Shown one piece after another: positions 24,945 through 33,404 of a stretch of 64,000 nucleotides of DNA. Positions within the stretch are counted from its first letter, which is position 1. The number at the start of each line of letters is the position of its first letter. Below the pieces are notes generated by a model, which worked only from the letters and a program-made list of their open reading frames with translations, searched no databases and was not told the origin of the DNA. Source of the stretch: Candidatus Cryptobacteroides onthequi (GTDB taxonomy: Bacteria > Bacteroidota > Bacteroidia > Bacteroidales > UBA932); the NCBI GenBank assembly GCA_018066125.1, contig JAGHSA010000008.1, forward strand, positions 1 through 64,000. Reading direction: 5' to 3'. The translations under genes were made by a program, and so were the position numbers.

Positions 24945-27389
24945 ATGGAACGAATGAGACTACTTCTGACCGGTCTGCTGCTGGCTTTCCTTCCGGCGGC
25001 TCTTTACGCGCAGACATCATCCATCAGGGCAAAGGTCTTGGACGCGGTCACCGGCAAGCCGGTGGAATATGCCGATGCCATTGTCAAGGCTGAGTCAGGC
25101 GATGTGTCCTCAGACGGGGCTGTCATAGCCACAGGCATAGTCCTGGACGGGTCTCTCGACATCGAGAAGATCGCGCCCGGGGAAGCCTCTCTCCATCTTC
25201 TCATGATAGGATACGAACCGCTGCTGATGCCGCTGACTCTCCAGAAAGGCAAGACGCTCGATCTGGGCACCATCATGATGAATCCTTCTGCCGAGACTCT
25301 GGACGGAGCTGTGCTCGCAGGGGAAAAGAATCCCGTGACATACAAGCTGGACCGCCAGAGCATAAGCGCTTCTGCGGCGGTGACGGCATCCGGCGGCACT
25401 GCGCTTGACATCCTCTCCACATCTCCATCGGTTCAGGTGGATGCAGAAGGGAATGTCGCTCTTCGTGGCAGCAGCAGTTTCCTCGTCTATGTCGATGGCA
25501 AACCAAGCCCTCTCGAAGGGGCTGAAGCCCTCCAGAACATCCCTGCAGCCACAGTTGACAACATAGAAGTGATTACCACCCCGTCTGCGCGTTACAAGAC
25601 GGATGGCGATGCCGGCATCATCAACATCACCACCAAGAGGAGCCGTGAGAGCGGATGGAGCGGGCTTCTCAGCACCAGCGGGAGCAACCAGGGGACATAT
25701 AGCCTTGACGCCGTGCTCAACTACCAGGCCGGCAGTCACAACTTCTATTTCGGCGGCACCAAGCAGGAGATCAAGAGCCGCAGCGACTTCCATCAGGAGA
25801 AGACTACGGATGTGAGTGGTGTCCAGACCAAGTCCATCGCTGACGGAGAGCGTCTTACGAACTCCATCACCAATACCCTCAAGGCAGGATGGCAGTACAA
25901 TGACGGCACTCACCACAATCTCAGCCTCGATTTCCTTTACGGCATGACCAAGCGCTGGAGGGGAGGAGACATGAGCTACGAGGTGGACCGCAACTATCAT
26001 GGCGTCGACCATGCTTTCTGGATCGCTGCTCATCCACTGCATGATGAATATGACTCCCGTGACCGCTACTCGAACAGCAAAGACCTTTTCCAGGCGGCCC
26101 TGGGCTATGTCTGGACCATCAACAGCCGTAGCTCAGTCATTTTGAGCAACCGTTTCCGCTACGACAGCTTCAGCCGCGAGTACACGGAGAGCAACATGAT
26201 AGACAAGTCTGGCGAGCGCCAAGAAGGCACGCGCGGATATGAGGACGAGCACCATTGGGACTGTGACGGGTCGCTGACCTACAAGCTCAGCTACGGGGAG
26301 AACGGTCATTTCGAGTCTGGATATCAGTACACCACCTACAGTGAGCACGGAAACTTCAGCTTCAAAGAGTGGGACAGCCTCAAGAAGGATTTCTTCTGGC
26401 GTGATGACATCTACAACGATTTCTATTACCGCCGACAGGTCCATTCGCTCTATGCCATGGCAGATGACAGGATAGGGCGTTTCAGCTACGACGTCGGCGT
26501 GCGTGCCGACAGGGTGCTGGACTATACGGATATCACTATTGAAGGCACTTCCCGTGACATCAAGCGTTTTGATGTGTTCCCTTCGGCACATGCGTCATAC
26601 GACTGCGGCAAGGCGGGCACACTTAGCGCAGGCTACTCCTACCGCACCATCCGTCCCGGCATCTGGAACTTGGAGCCCTATATCACATACGAGGACTATT
26701 ATACCCGCAAGATAGGAAATCCTGACATCAGCCCTCAATACATCCACTCGGCAGAGCTTACCTGGCGCAAGTCCCTCAGGGGAGGCAACAGCGTCGCTCT
26801 CACCGGCTTCCTCAGACGCTCCACCGATGTCACCGACTGGGTACGCCGTCCATACGCTCCCGGGATCACTCTCGATTCTCTCGTAAACGCCGGCAATCAG
26901 ACCGAAAAGGGCCTGGAAGTGAGTGCCGTGCTGAAACCGACGAAGTGGTGGAGCACCACTGTCAACGGCTATCTCTTTGACCTGGACTTCATGTCGGCAT
27001 GCGAGCTCTGTTCGGACCGCAGCAGCTGGACCTATCAGGCAAATTGGATCAATACCTTCAGTGTATTCAGGGACATGAAAGCGCAGCTGGACGCCCATCT
27101 GGTGGGACCGAAAGTGCTCTCGCAGGGAGATGAGAAGGCCTACGCGTATGCCGATCTCGCATTGCGCAAGCCGTTGCTGAAGGACAGACTGACACTCTCT
27201 CTCGTATCCCGCGATGTCTTCCACACGGCGCGCTACTATAGCACCCGCTATGCCGACGGCCTCCTTTCCGTCACACGTATCAGACCGAAATATCCGAACA
27301 TCCTGCTCGGAATCACATACAACTTCAAGTCATCCAAGCACAAGTCCTCAGCCGTGACGAGCGATCTCTTCGACGGTCAGGGCTTCTAA
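24945..27389 (+). CDS. Outer-membrane TonB-dependent receptor-like barrel
   Basis: An 814-residue outer-membrane protein. A signal peptide (about 1-23) is followed by a carboxypeptidase-regulatory-like beta-sandwich (about 25-115), a plug domain (DILSTSPSVQVDAEGNVALR near 158, VEVITTPSARYKTDGDAGII-like region near 205) and a long barrel ending in the aromatic-rich ILLGITYNF. It belongs to the outer-membrane beta-barrel family of Bacteroidetes rather than the SusC group. The GH89 gene follows after 11 bp, suggesting joint expression. The start could also be 24954. Longer readings cross the promoter. Confidence 0.87.
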   Translation: MERMRLLLTGLLLAFLPAALYAQTSSIRAKVLDAVTGKPVEYADAIVKAESGDVSSDGAVIATGIVLDGSLDIEKIAPGEASLHLLMIGYEPLLMPLTLQKGKTLDLGTIMMNPSAETLDGAVLAGEKNPVTYKLDRQSISASAAVTASGGTALDILSTSPSVQVDAEGNVALRGSSSFLVYVDGKPSPLEGAEALQNIPAATVDNIEVITTPSARYKTDGDAGIINITTKRSRESGWSGLLSTSGSNQGTYSLDAVLNYQAGSHNFYFGGTKQEIKSRSDFHQEKTTDVSGVQTKSIADGERLTNSITNTLKAGWQYNDGTHHNLSLDFLYGMTKRWRGGDMSYEVDRNYHGVDHAFWIAAHPLHDEYDSRDRYSNSKDLFQAALGYVWTINSRSSVILSNRFRYDSFSREYTESNMIDKSGERQEGTRGYEDEHHWDCDGSLTYKLSYGENGHFESGYQYTTYSEHGNFSFKEWDSLKKDFFWRDDIYNDFYYRRQVHSLYAMADDRIGRFSYDVGVRADRVLDYTDITIEGTSRDIKRFDVFPSAHASYDCGKAGTLSAGYSYRTIRPGIWNLEPYITYEDYYTRKIGNPDISPQYIHSAELTWRKSLRGGNSVALTGFLRRSTDVTDWVRRPYAPGITLDSLVNAGNQTEKGLEVSAVLKPTKWWSTTVNGYLFDLDFMSACELCSDRSSWTYQANWINTFSVFRDMKAQLDAHLVGPKVLSQGDEKAYAYADLALRKPLLKDRLTLSLVSRDVFHTARYYSTRYADGLLSVTRIRPKYPNILLGITYNFKSSKHKSSAVTSDLFDGQGF

Positions 27390-27400
27390 AACTCGCAAAA

Positions 27401-29410
27401 ATGAAATTTTTCCACACCATCATCGCCGCAGTCCTCTGTCTGTCCTTCACCGCATGCCAGCCTGATACCAGGGAGGCGAGCGCGCTCGTTGAAAGGGTTT
27501 ACGGTTCCGGAGCCGCTTCGCAGCTGAAGCTCAAGCTCGACCCTTCCCTCGGTGACAGCAGTTTCGAGATCGGAGCCTCAAAAGGGCATCCATGCGTCAT
27601 TGGAAGCGACATGTCGGCCCTCACCGCCGGTATCGGATGGTATTTCAACCACTACGCCCACGTAAATGTCAGCTGGAACCAGATGACCATGGACCTCGGT
27701 GACACAGTCCTTCCGGTCCCTCAGGGCACCGAACGCCGGGATGCCAGGCAGTCCATGAGGTACTACCTCAATTACTGCACATTCTCGTACTCTATGGCTT
27801 TCTGGAACTGGGAGAGATGGGCACAGGAGATAGACTGGATGGCGCTGCATGGCATCAACATGCCTCTGATGATGGTAGGAATCGATTGCGTCTGGCGTGA
27901 CGTGCTGCTAGAGCTCGGCTACAGCGAGGATGAGGTCGCCGATTTCGTGGCCGGCCCGGGATTCCAGGCGTGGTGGCTTATGAACAACCTTCAGGGCTAT
28001 GGCGGCCCGAACCCGCAGTGGTGGTACGATAGGGAAGCGTCGCTGTGCGACAATATCCTCGGCCGCATGAGGGCGCTCGGCATCGAGCCTGTGCTTCCAG
28101 GCTACAGCGGTTCAGTGCCGTGCAATGCCGCAGAGACGCTCGGCCTCAGGGTGGATGACCCAGGCAAGTGGCAGGGATTTGACCGCCCGGCTTTCCTGAG
28201 CCCGTTGGATGATGATTTCGGCCGTATTGCGGCGCTGTACTACGAGAAGCTCGCCGAGAGGATGGGTACCTCCCGCTACTATAGCATGGATCCGTTCCAC
28301 GAGGGCGGAAAGGTGAAGAAGGAAGACATCGGCCCGGCATATACTGCCATCAACGATGCCATGCATCAGGCTGTCCCCGGCTCGAAATGGGTCATCCAGA
28401 GCTGGCAGGAGAACCCTCGCAGCGCGGCGCTTGACGTCATCCCGGCAGGGGACTTCATCGTCCTGGACCTCTTCTCCGACGGTAACCCTAAATGGAAGAC
28501 CAAGGGCTACAAGGGGCATGACTGGCTCTTCTGCGAGCTCAACAACTTCGGCGGCCGCTCAGGCATCCACGGGCGCCTCAGCGGGGTGGAAGAAGGCTAT
28601 TTTGAGGCTGTAAAGACACAGTCTGAGCATCTCAAGGGCATTGGCGCTACTCCGGAGGGGATTCTGAACAACCCTATCGTATTTGACCACCTGTTCGAGC
28701 TTCCTTGGCTTGCGGAGGACGAGATGGAAGGCTGGCTGGCGCGATATGTGGAGGCGAGGTACGGCGTGGAAGATGCTGATGCTGTGGCGGCGTGGGAACT
28801 CATTGCGGAGTCAGCTCTCAACTGCAGGACAGGCCAGCAGGGTCCGAGCGAGCCGATAGTCTGCGCCTACCCGTCATTTACCGTGGACCGCGTGTCGACA
28901 TGGTCGACCTCGAAGCTCTACTATGACCCACAGGCACTTGTGAAGGCGATGGAGAAGATGGATGCGGCTGCCGGGCGTCTTGGCGACAACCTCAATTTCA
29001 GATATGACAGTGCAGACCTGAACCGCCAGATACTCACCGACTCCTGCATCCCTCTGCTTGACAGCATCAGGGTGGCACACGACAGGCGCGACCTCGCAGC
29101 ATACGACTGTCTCACCGCAGCATTCCTCAAGCGCATCGGGGACATCGACGCCATGCTCTCCGAGTTCGAGGTGTCATCCTATCCATACTGGGCCGCAATG
29201 GCCCGCAGTGTCTGCGACGAGGCTCAGGGCACCACCGATGCCGACCGCGACTGGATGGTGTGGAACCTACGCACCCAGATCACCACATGGACCCCGTCGG
29301 ATGACCATGAGACGAACCACCTCATGGACTATTCCAACAGAGAGTGGAGCGGCCTGCTGATGGACTACTACTGCCCGAGATGGCAGAAGTTCTTTGAGGA
29401 GAACAGGTAA
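27401..29410 (+). CDS. Alpha-N-acetylglucosaminidase, GH89
   Basis: A 669-residue lipoprotein (lipobox FTAC, Cys19) of family GH89, removing terminal alpha-linked GlcNAc from mucin-type glycans or heparan-like chains. It has the three NAGLU regions: an N-terminal domain (about 25-110), a barrel (about 115-440) with MRYYLNYCTFSYSMAFW, and a C-terminal helical domain. Catalytic glutamates are in MDPFHEGG (near 299) and FCELNNFGG (near 383). It lies directly behind a TonB-dependent receptor-like gene, so the sugar released may be taken up nearby. Confidence 0.94.
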   Translation: MKFFHTIIAAVLCLSFTACQPDTREASALVERVYGSGAASQLKLKLDPSLGDSSFEIGASKGHPCVIGSDMSALTAGIGWYFNHYAHVNVSWNQMTMDLGDTVLPVPQGTERRDARQSMRYYLNYCTFSYSMAFWNWERWAQEIDWMALHGINMPLMMVGIDCVWRDVLLELGYSEDEVADFVAGPGFQAWWLMNNLQGYGGPNPQWWYDREASLCDNILGRMRALGIEPVLPGYSGSVPCNAAETLGLRVDDPGKWQGFDRPAFLSPLDDDFGRIAALYYEKLAERMGTSRYYSMDPFHEGGKVKKEDIGPAYTAINDAMHQAVPGSKWVIQSWQENPRSAALDVIPAGDFIVLDLFSDGNPKWKTKGYKGHDWLFCELNNFGGRSGIHGRLSGVEEGYFEAVKTQSEHLKGIGATPEGILNNPIVFDHLFELPWLAEDEMEGWLARYVEARYGVEDADAVAAWELIAESALNCRTGQQGPSEPIVCAYPSFTVDRVSTWSTSKLYYDPQALVKAMEKMDAAAGRLGDNLNFRYDSADLNRQILTDSCIPLLDSIRVAHDRRDLAAYDCLTAAFLKRIGDIDAMLSEFEVSSYPYWAAMARSVCDEAQGTTDADRDWMVWNLRTQITTWTPSDDHETNHLMDYSNREWSGLLMDYYCPRWQKFFEENR

Positions 29411-29449
29411 AAAGCGTATCTTTACAGAGATAATCACAATCATCGCAAC

Positions 29450-30505
29450 ATGTCAAGGACAATCGCAATCATAGGCAGCGGAATGATGGGTTCGGCCCTG
29501 GCATTCCCTGCAAGGGAGAATGGGAATGAGGTGCGCCTTGTGGGTACGCCTCTGGATAAGGAGATCATCGAAGCATGCCGTGCGACCGGGCGTCATCCGA
29601 AGTTCGAGCGCGACTTTCCGGAGGGTGTGGAGTATTTCCAGTTCGAGGAGTGGAAGGAGGCGGTCGCGGGCGTTGACTTCGTCATCGGGGGAGTGTCTTC
29701 TTTCGGCGTCGACTGGTTCCTGGAGAATGTCCTGAGCGCACTGGATCCTTCCGTGCCGGTGCTCAGTGTGACCAAGGGCCTCATCAACCTCGAGGACGGC
29801 GCCCTCATCTCGTACCCGGAATACTGGCACCGCGAGCTCCTGAAGAAGGGGATCGACCGTGAGATATGTGCCATCGGCGGTCCGTGCACCAGCTACGAGC
29901 TCGTGTTCCATGACCAGACGGAGGTGGCGTTCTGCGGCAGGGATTCTGCCACGATCCGTATGATGAAGGATGCGATGAAGACCTCGTACTACCACATTTC
30001 CCTGACCAATGATGTCGAGGGACTGGAGAGCGCGGTGGCCCTGAAGAACGGCTATGCCCTCGCGGTGGCCATGACCATCGGCCTTGTCAACCGTAACCTC
30101 GGCGCCGATGCCGGTCTTCACTACAACTCACAGGCGGGAGCCTTCTATCAGGCCGTGAAAGAGATGCGCTGGCTCCTGGAGATGCAGGGCGCGAGCCGTG
30201 ACTGCGAGAATATCGGCATCGGAGACCTCTACGTGACTGTCTATGGCGGCCGTACCCGCAAGATCGGCATACTCCTCGGTGAGGGGAAGACATATCAGGA
30301 AGCGCTTGACATACTCGCGGGCGTAACTCTCGAGAGCCTTGTCGTCGCGCGCAGGGTTTACGCCGCAATGGAGCGGAAGGCCCAGCTCGGACTTGCCGAC
30401 CTCTCTCAGTTCCCTATGCTCTGCCACGCCGCCGCTGTCCTCGACAAGGGCGCCGATGCGGAGCTGCCATGGGAGTCATTCACATTTAATCAGACACAGG
30501 CATGA
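29450..30505 (+). CDS. GpsA-like NAD(P)-dependent dehydrogenase
   Basis: A 351-residue member of the glycerol-3-phosphate dehydrogenase family. The Rossmann motif is IIGSGMMGSALA. Other signatures are VTKGL, AIGGPCTSYE and the catalytic-region ALKNGYALAVAM. It differs from housekeeping GpsA in the segment FVIGGVSSFGVDWF and is a little longer, so it may act on another 3-carbon or sugar phosphate. A -7-like TATCTTTA at 29417-29424 may start transcription. The stop overlaps the next gene by ATGA. Confidence 0.82.
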   Translation: MSRTIAIIGSGMMGSALAFPARENGNEVRLVGTPLDKEIIEACRATGRHPKFERDFPEGVEYFQFEEWKEAVAGVDFVIGGVSSFGVDWFLENVLSALDPSVPVLSVTKGLINLEDGALISYPEYWHRELLKKGIDREICAIGGPCTSYELVFHDQTEVAFCGRDSATIRMMKDAMKTSYYHISLTNDVEGLESAVALKNGYALAVAMTIGLVNRNLGADAGLHYNSQAGAFYQAVKEMRWLLEMQGASRDCENIGIGDLYVTVYGGRTRKIGILLGEGKTYQEALDILAGVTLESLVVARRVYAAMERKAQLGLADLSQFPMLCHAAAVLDKGADAELPWESFTFNQTQA

Positions 30506-31122
30506 AAGTACTTTTGATAAACGGTAGTCCCCGCAAGGACGGGAACACGGGCACCGCTCTTCGTGAGGCTGCGATGCAGCTGGAAAAGAACGGGATCGAG
30601 ACTGAGACATTGTGGATCGGAGTCAGGCCGGTCAGGGGCTGCATTGCCTGCAATTCATGCAAGGCGAATGCCGACGGCCGATGTGTATTCGATGATGACA
30701 TCACCAATCGCGTGATCGAAAAGATGGAGGGTTGCGATGCTCTCATCATCGGGGCGCCGGTTTATTGGGGTCAGCCTGCCGCTCAGGCGATGGCGCTCCA
30801 GCAGCGTATGCTCTACGCCGGAGGTGCGGCATTCCGCGGCAAGCCTGCAGCGGTGATGACCGTGTGCCGCAGAGGTGGCGCCAGTGCGGCGTTCCAGACC
30901 CTGCAGATGCCGTTCCAGATGTGCAGCATGCCTATCGTGACGTCCCAGTACTGGAACATAGCATACGGCCGTGAACCCGGGCAGTCCGCTTTGGATGTCG
31001 AAGGCATGCAGACCATGAGGAAACTTGCGGACAACATGAGCTTCATGCTCAGGAAGTTCAGTACCGGTGAAGGGGAAATGCCAGAGGCAGAGCCTTGGAC
31101 ACCGATGCATTTCATAAGATAA
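30502..31122 (+). CDS. NAD(P)H-dependent FMN reductase / iron-sulfur flavoprotein-like
   Basis: A 206-residue flavodoxin-fold protein. The FMN phosphate loop is INGSPRKDGNTGTALRE. The Cys-rich loop GCIACNSCKANADGRC (about 43-58) recalls iron-sulfur flavoproteins, and GAPVYWGQPAAQ is the second flavin contact. It probably reduces flavin, quinones or small oxidants. It is translationally coupled (ATGA) to the GpsA-like gene and 7 bp ahead of the AlkZ-related gene, forming a three-gene operon. Confidence 0.88.
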   Translation: MKVLLINGSPRKDGNTGTALREAAMQLEKNGIETETLWIGVRPVRGCIACNSCKANADGRCVFDDDITNRVIEKMEGCDALIIGAPVYWGQPAAQAMALQQRMLYAGGAAFRGKPAAVMTVCRRGGASAAFQTLQMPFQMCSMPIVTSQYWNIAYGREPGQSALDVEGMQTMRKLADNMSFMLRKFSTGEGEMPEAEPWTPMHFIR

Positions 31123-31129
31123 GCGCCAT

Positions 31130-31954
31130 ATGGAGCGTATCGACAGCTGGGAGAAGATGCATCAGGCCATACATGAGTGTGGCCTGATACCTTTTTTCCG
31201 GTGCTCCGTGCCTGGATGGTCGATCCAGGAGATGACGGCGCCGGGCTCATGGTTTGCGGGGGATGGTGCCGAAGACGGAGTCCTGGGACCGTGGGACTGG
31301 AAAGTGGATGTGGTGCGTCAGGGCGACATCGCCTATGGCAAGTTCCTGGGCTGCAAGGCCGCTTTCGCCACGGCGGAATGGTATGCGCACCTGATGAACT
31401 GGCGCCGCAGCCTGCCGAGGTACAGGATGGCGGAAGGGGAGCGCTTCAAGGCCGTGACTGTTTCAGACAGACTGGCAAAGGCTCTTGCTCCCGCGGCTCT
31501 TTGTGCCATCAGGGAAGCCGGAGCTCTCGGGAACAGAGAACTTCGGTCGATCTGCACATCTGCGGTGACTCCTGGGCTTCTGCGTGCATTGGGGGCAAAG
31601 TACAAACCACTGCTGACTCCATCCATCAAGAAGAATATCATGGAGAGCGTGATGCTCTACCTCCAGATGGGCACATGGTCTGTCGTGGGTGACATCCAGA
31701 GGGTCTACAACGGCCCCAGTCTGACCTACAAAGGGTGGCAGATATCCTCAAATACCACTCCGGAGGCGATGTTCGGCAGTCTTGAGACGGAGGCCGTTGA
31801 CATTCCGTCCTGGGCGGCGCGTTTCGAGAGTGAGACCGCATCGGACCCACTGCAGGTGGACTGCTCGCCGGAGGAGTCCCGCTCCAGAATCATCTCGCAT
31901 ATTCTGGGTTTCTTCCATGATGCCGATCCAAAGGTGCTGGAGAAGATGATATAG
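31130..31954 (+). CDS. AlkZ-related protein
   Basis: A 274-residue cytoplasmic protein of the AlkZ-related family, recognisable by GLIPFFRCSVPGWSIQEM near 17-34, WFAGDGAEDGVLGPWDWK, YGKFLGCKAAF and WYAHLMNWRRSLPR. The wider AlkZ superfamily includes winged-helix DNA glycosylases that unhook crosslinks, but the activity of the related group is not established. It is the last gene of the operon with the GpsA-like and flavin reductase genes. The end is 20 bp from the convergent radical SAM gene. Confidence 0.75.
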   Translation: MERIDSWEKMHQAIHECGLIPFFRCSVPGWSIQEMTAPGSWFAGDGAEDGVLGPWDWKVDVVRQGDIAYGKFLGCKAAFATAEWYAHLMNWRRSLPRYRMAEGERFKAVTVSDRLAKALAPAALCAIREAGALGNRELRSICTSAVTPGLLRALGAKYKPLLTPSIKKNIMESVMLYLQMGTWSVVGDIQRVYNGPSLTYKGWQISSNTTPEAMFGSLETEAVDIPSWAARFESETASDPLQVDCSPEESRSRIISHILGFFHDADPKVLEKMI

Positions 31955-31974
31955 GGCAATCCGGCTCAGAGTTG

Positions 31975-33036
31975 TCAGGTATCTCCCATCGTCTTCTTGT
32001 AGTGGCAGTTGAGGACTTCCGAGCACTCGCCGTGCCAGTTGTGCATGCCGTTGCCGAGGCATCTGTCGAAGACCTTGCAGGCGGCGCACTGGCCTCTTCG
32101 GGCCCAGCTCCTGTCACGGAACGGCTTGAAACGCCCGTTCCAGACCTCCCACAGATTGTCTTGGTAGATATTGCCTTGGGCAAAGACCTTGCGGTCGATA
32201 TTCGGGCATGCGCAGATGGTGCCGTCAATCAGTACTGAGGCGATGTTGATGCCGGCACGGCAGAAATACGGCTCGAGACGCGCCTTCTGCTCATAATCCC
32301 CGAGATAACCTTCGCAGCTGAAGGTCACGTTCATCGGGGAAGGCTGTTCGCGCCTGCTCTTTATGAACTCCATCAGGGATCTGGTCTGTGCAGCATCGAG
32401 ATGCATCATCGGATCGTCTTTCGCGCGCCCGATAGGGATGATTGTGAACAGACGCCACTGTCTGACACCCATCCCGAGAAGGGTGTCATGGATCTCCTGG
32501 AGCTGGCTGATGTTGCGTTTCGTCACACATGTGACTACGTCGAAATTGATTCTCCGTTCCGCCGCCGCAATCCTGATGCCCCGCAATGCCCGCTTATAGC
32601 TGCCTTCACGCCCGCGCATCCAGTCGTGCGACTCCTCCAGTCCGTCCAGACTGATTGTAAGCGATCCCATACCTCCCCTAATCAGCCTGGCGTGCATCTG
32701 TTCGTCATACATGTAGCCGTTGCTGACCATTCCCCACCGCAGCCCGCGCTGGCGGATTGCCTTCCCTATTTCCTCTATGTCGGGGCGGAGCAGCGGCTCT
32801 CCACCCGTGATCGCCACGGTGAAATTGTCCGGTCGCTCTGACATGGGAATCGTGTCTACCGCCTTCAGAAAGTCTTCCAGAGGCATGTCCACGTCCTGTG
32901 ACGACGCAAAACAATCACTGCCGCAATGGCGGCAGTGAAGATTGCATCTGGTCGTGCATTCCCAGAACAGATAGTTCAGCTCGTGAAGCCTGGTCTCGCT
33001 TCTGCGGAATGCCTTGAAAAAGAACCAGGGTATCAT
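31975..33036 (-). CDS. Radical SAM/SPASM enzyme of the rSAM/lipoprotein system
   Basis: A 353-residue radical SAM protein. The [4Fe-4S] motif is C31-x3-C35-x2-C38 (CNLHCRHC). The C-terminal SPASM region has multiple cysteines (CACPN, QCAACKVFDRC, GECSEVLNC) for extra clusters. With its neighbour it matches the Bacteroidetes rSAM/lipoprotein pair (TIGR04133/TIGR04134), in which the enzyme is thought to modify the lipoprotein. The chemistry is unknown. ATG 33036 overlaps the lipoprotein stop as ATGA. Confidence 0.9.
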   Translation of the reverse strand: MIPWFFFKAFRRSETRLHELNYLFWECTTRCNLHCRHCGSDCFASSQDVDMPLEDFLKAVDTIPMSERPDNFTVAITGGEPLLRPDIEEIGKAIRQRGLRWGMVSNGYMYDEQMHARLIRGGMGSLTISLDGLEESHDWMRGREGSYKRALRGIRIAAAERRINFDVVTCVTKRNISQLQEIHDTLLGMGVRQWRLFTIIPIGRAKDDPMMHLDAAQTRSLMEFIKSRREQPSPMNVTFSCEGYLGDYEQKARLEPYFCRAGINIASVLIDGTICACPNIDRKVFAQGNIYQDNLWEVWNGRFKPFRDRSWARRGQCAACKVFDRCLGNGMHNWHGECSEVLNCHYKKTMGDT

Positions 33037-33389
33037 TGCTCTTTGCGCATCTCGATGGTGATGGTACGTGGCGACAGATCGGTAATGCAGGTGTCCTTGG
33101 CCTGATATGACTCTGCCTCGAATTTGAGGTCAAGCGGAGGGATGTCATAGACTCGGATGTCTGTATGGCCGCTCTGGTCGGTCTTGCCTGCATTCATCCA
33201 GCTTTCATCTCCGGTCTGCCTGAACATCACTCCCGCATCGGGAATCGGTTTCTTGGTGTCGCCATCGATCACCTGGAATTCCAGTTCAAAGTCTTCATAT
33301 CCCTGGGGCATGCCGTAACATGCCTGGAAGATGAACAGCGCTGTGGACAGTGATGTGCCCTTCAGCAGATTGCGGACCCACTTTCTCAT
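33033..33389 (-). CDS. Putative rSAM-modified lipoprotein
   Basis: A 118-residue lipoprotein. The signal peptide ends in TALFIFQAC (Cys24) followed at once by YGMP, giving the ACYGMP motif typical of the lipoprotein partner of this radical SAM family. The mature part (about 35-115) is a small beta-sandwich resembling carboxypeptidase-regulatory/transthyretin-like domains (VIDGDTKKPIPDAGVMFR). It is translationally coupled to the radical SAM gene and 15 bp downstream of the M13 peptidase gene. Confidence 0.9.
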   Translation of the reverse strand: MRKWVRNLLKGTSLSTALFIFQACYGMPQGYEDFELEFQVIDGDTKKPIPDAGVMFRQTGDESWMNAGKTDQSGHTDIRVYDIPPLDLKFEAESYQAKDTCITDLSPRTITIEMRKEQ

Positions 33390-33404
33390 AACGGTGACGT
33401 TTTA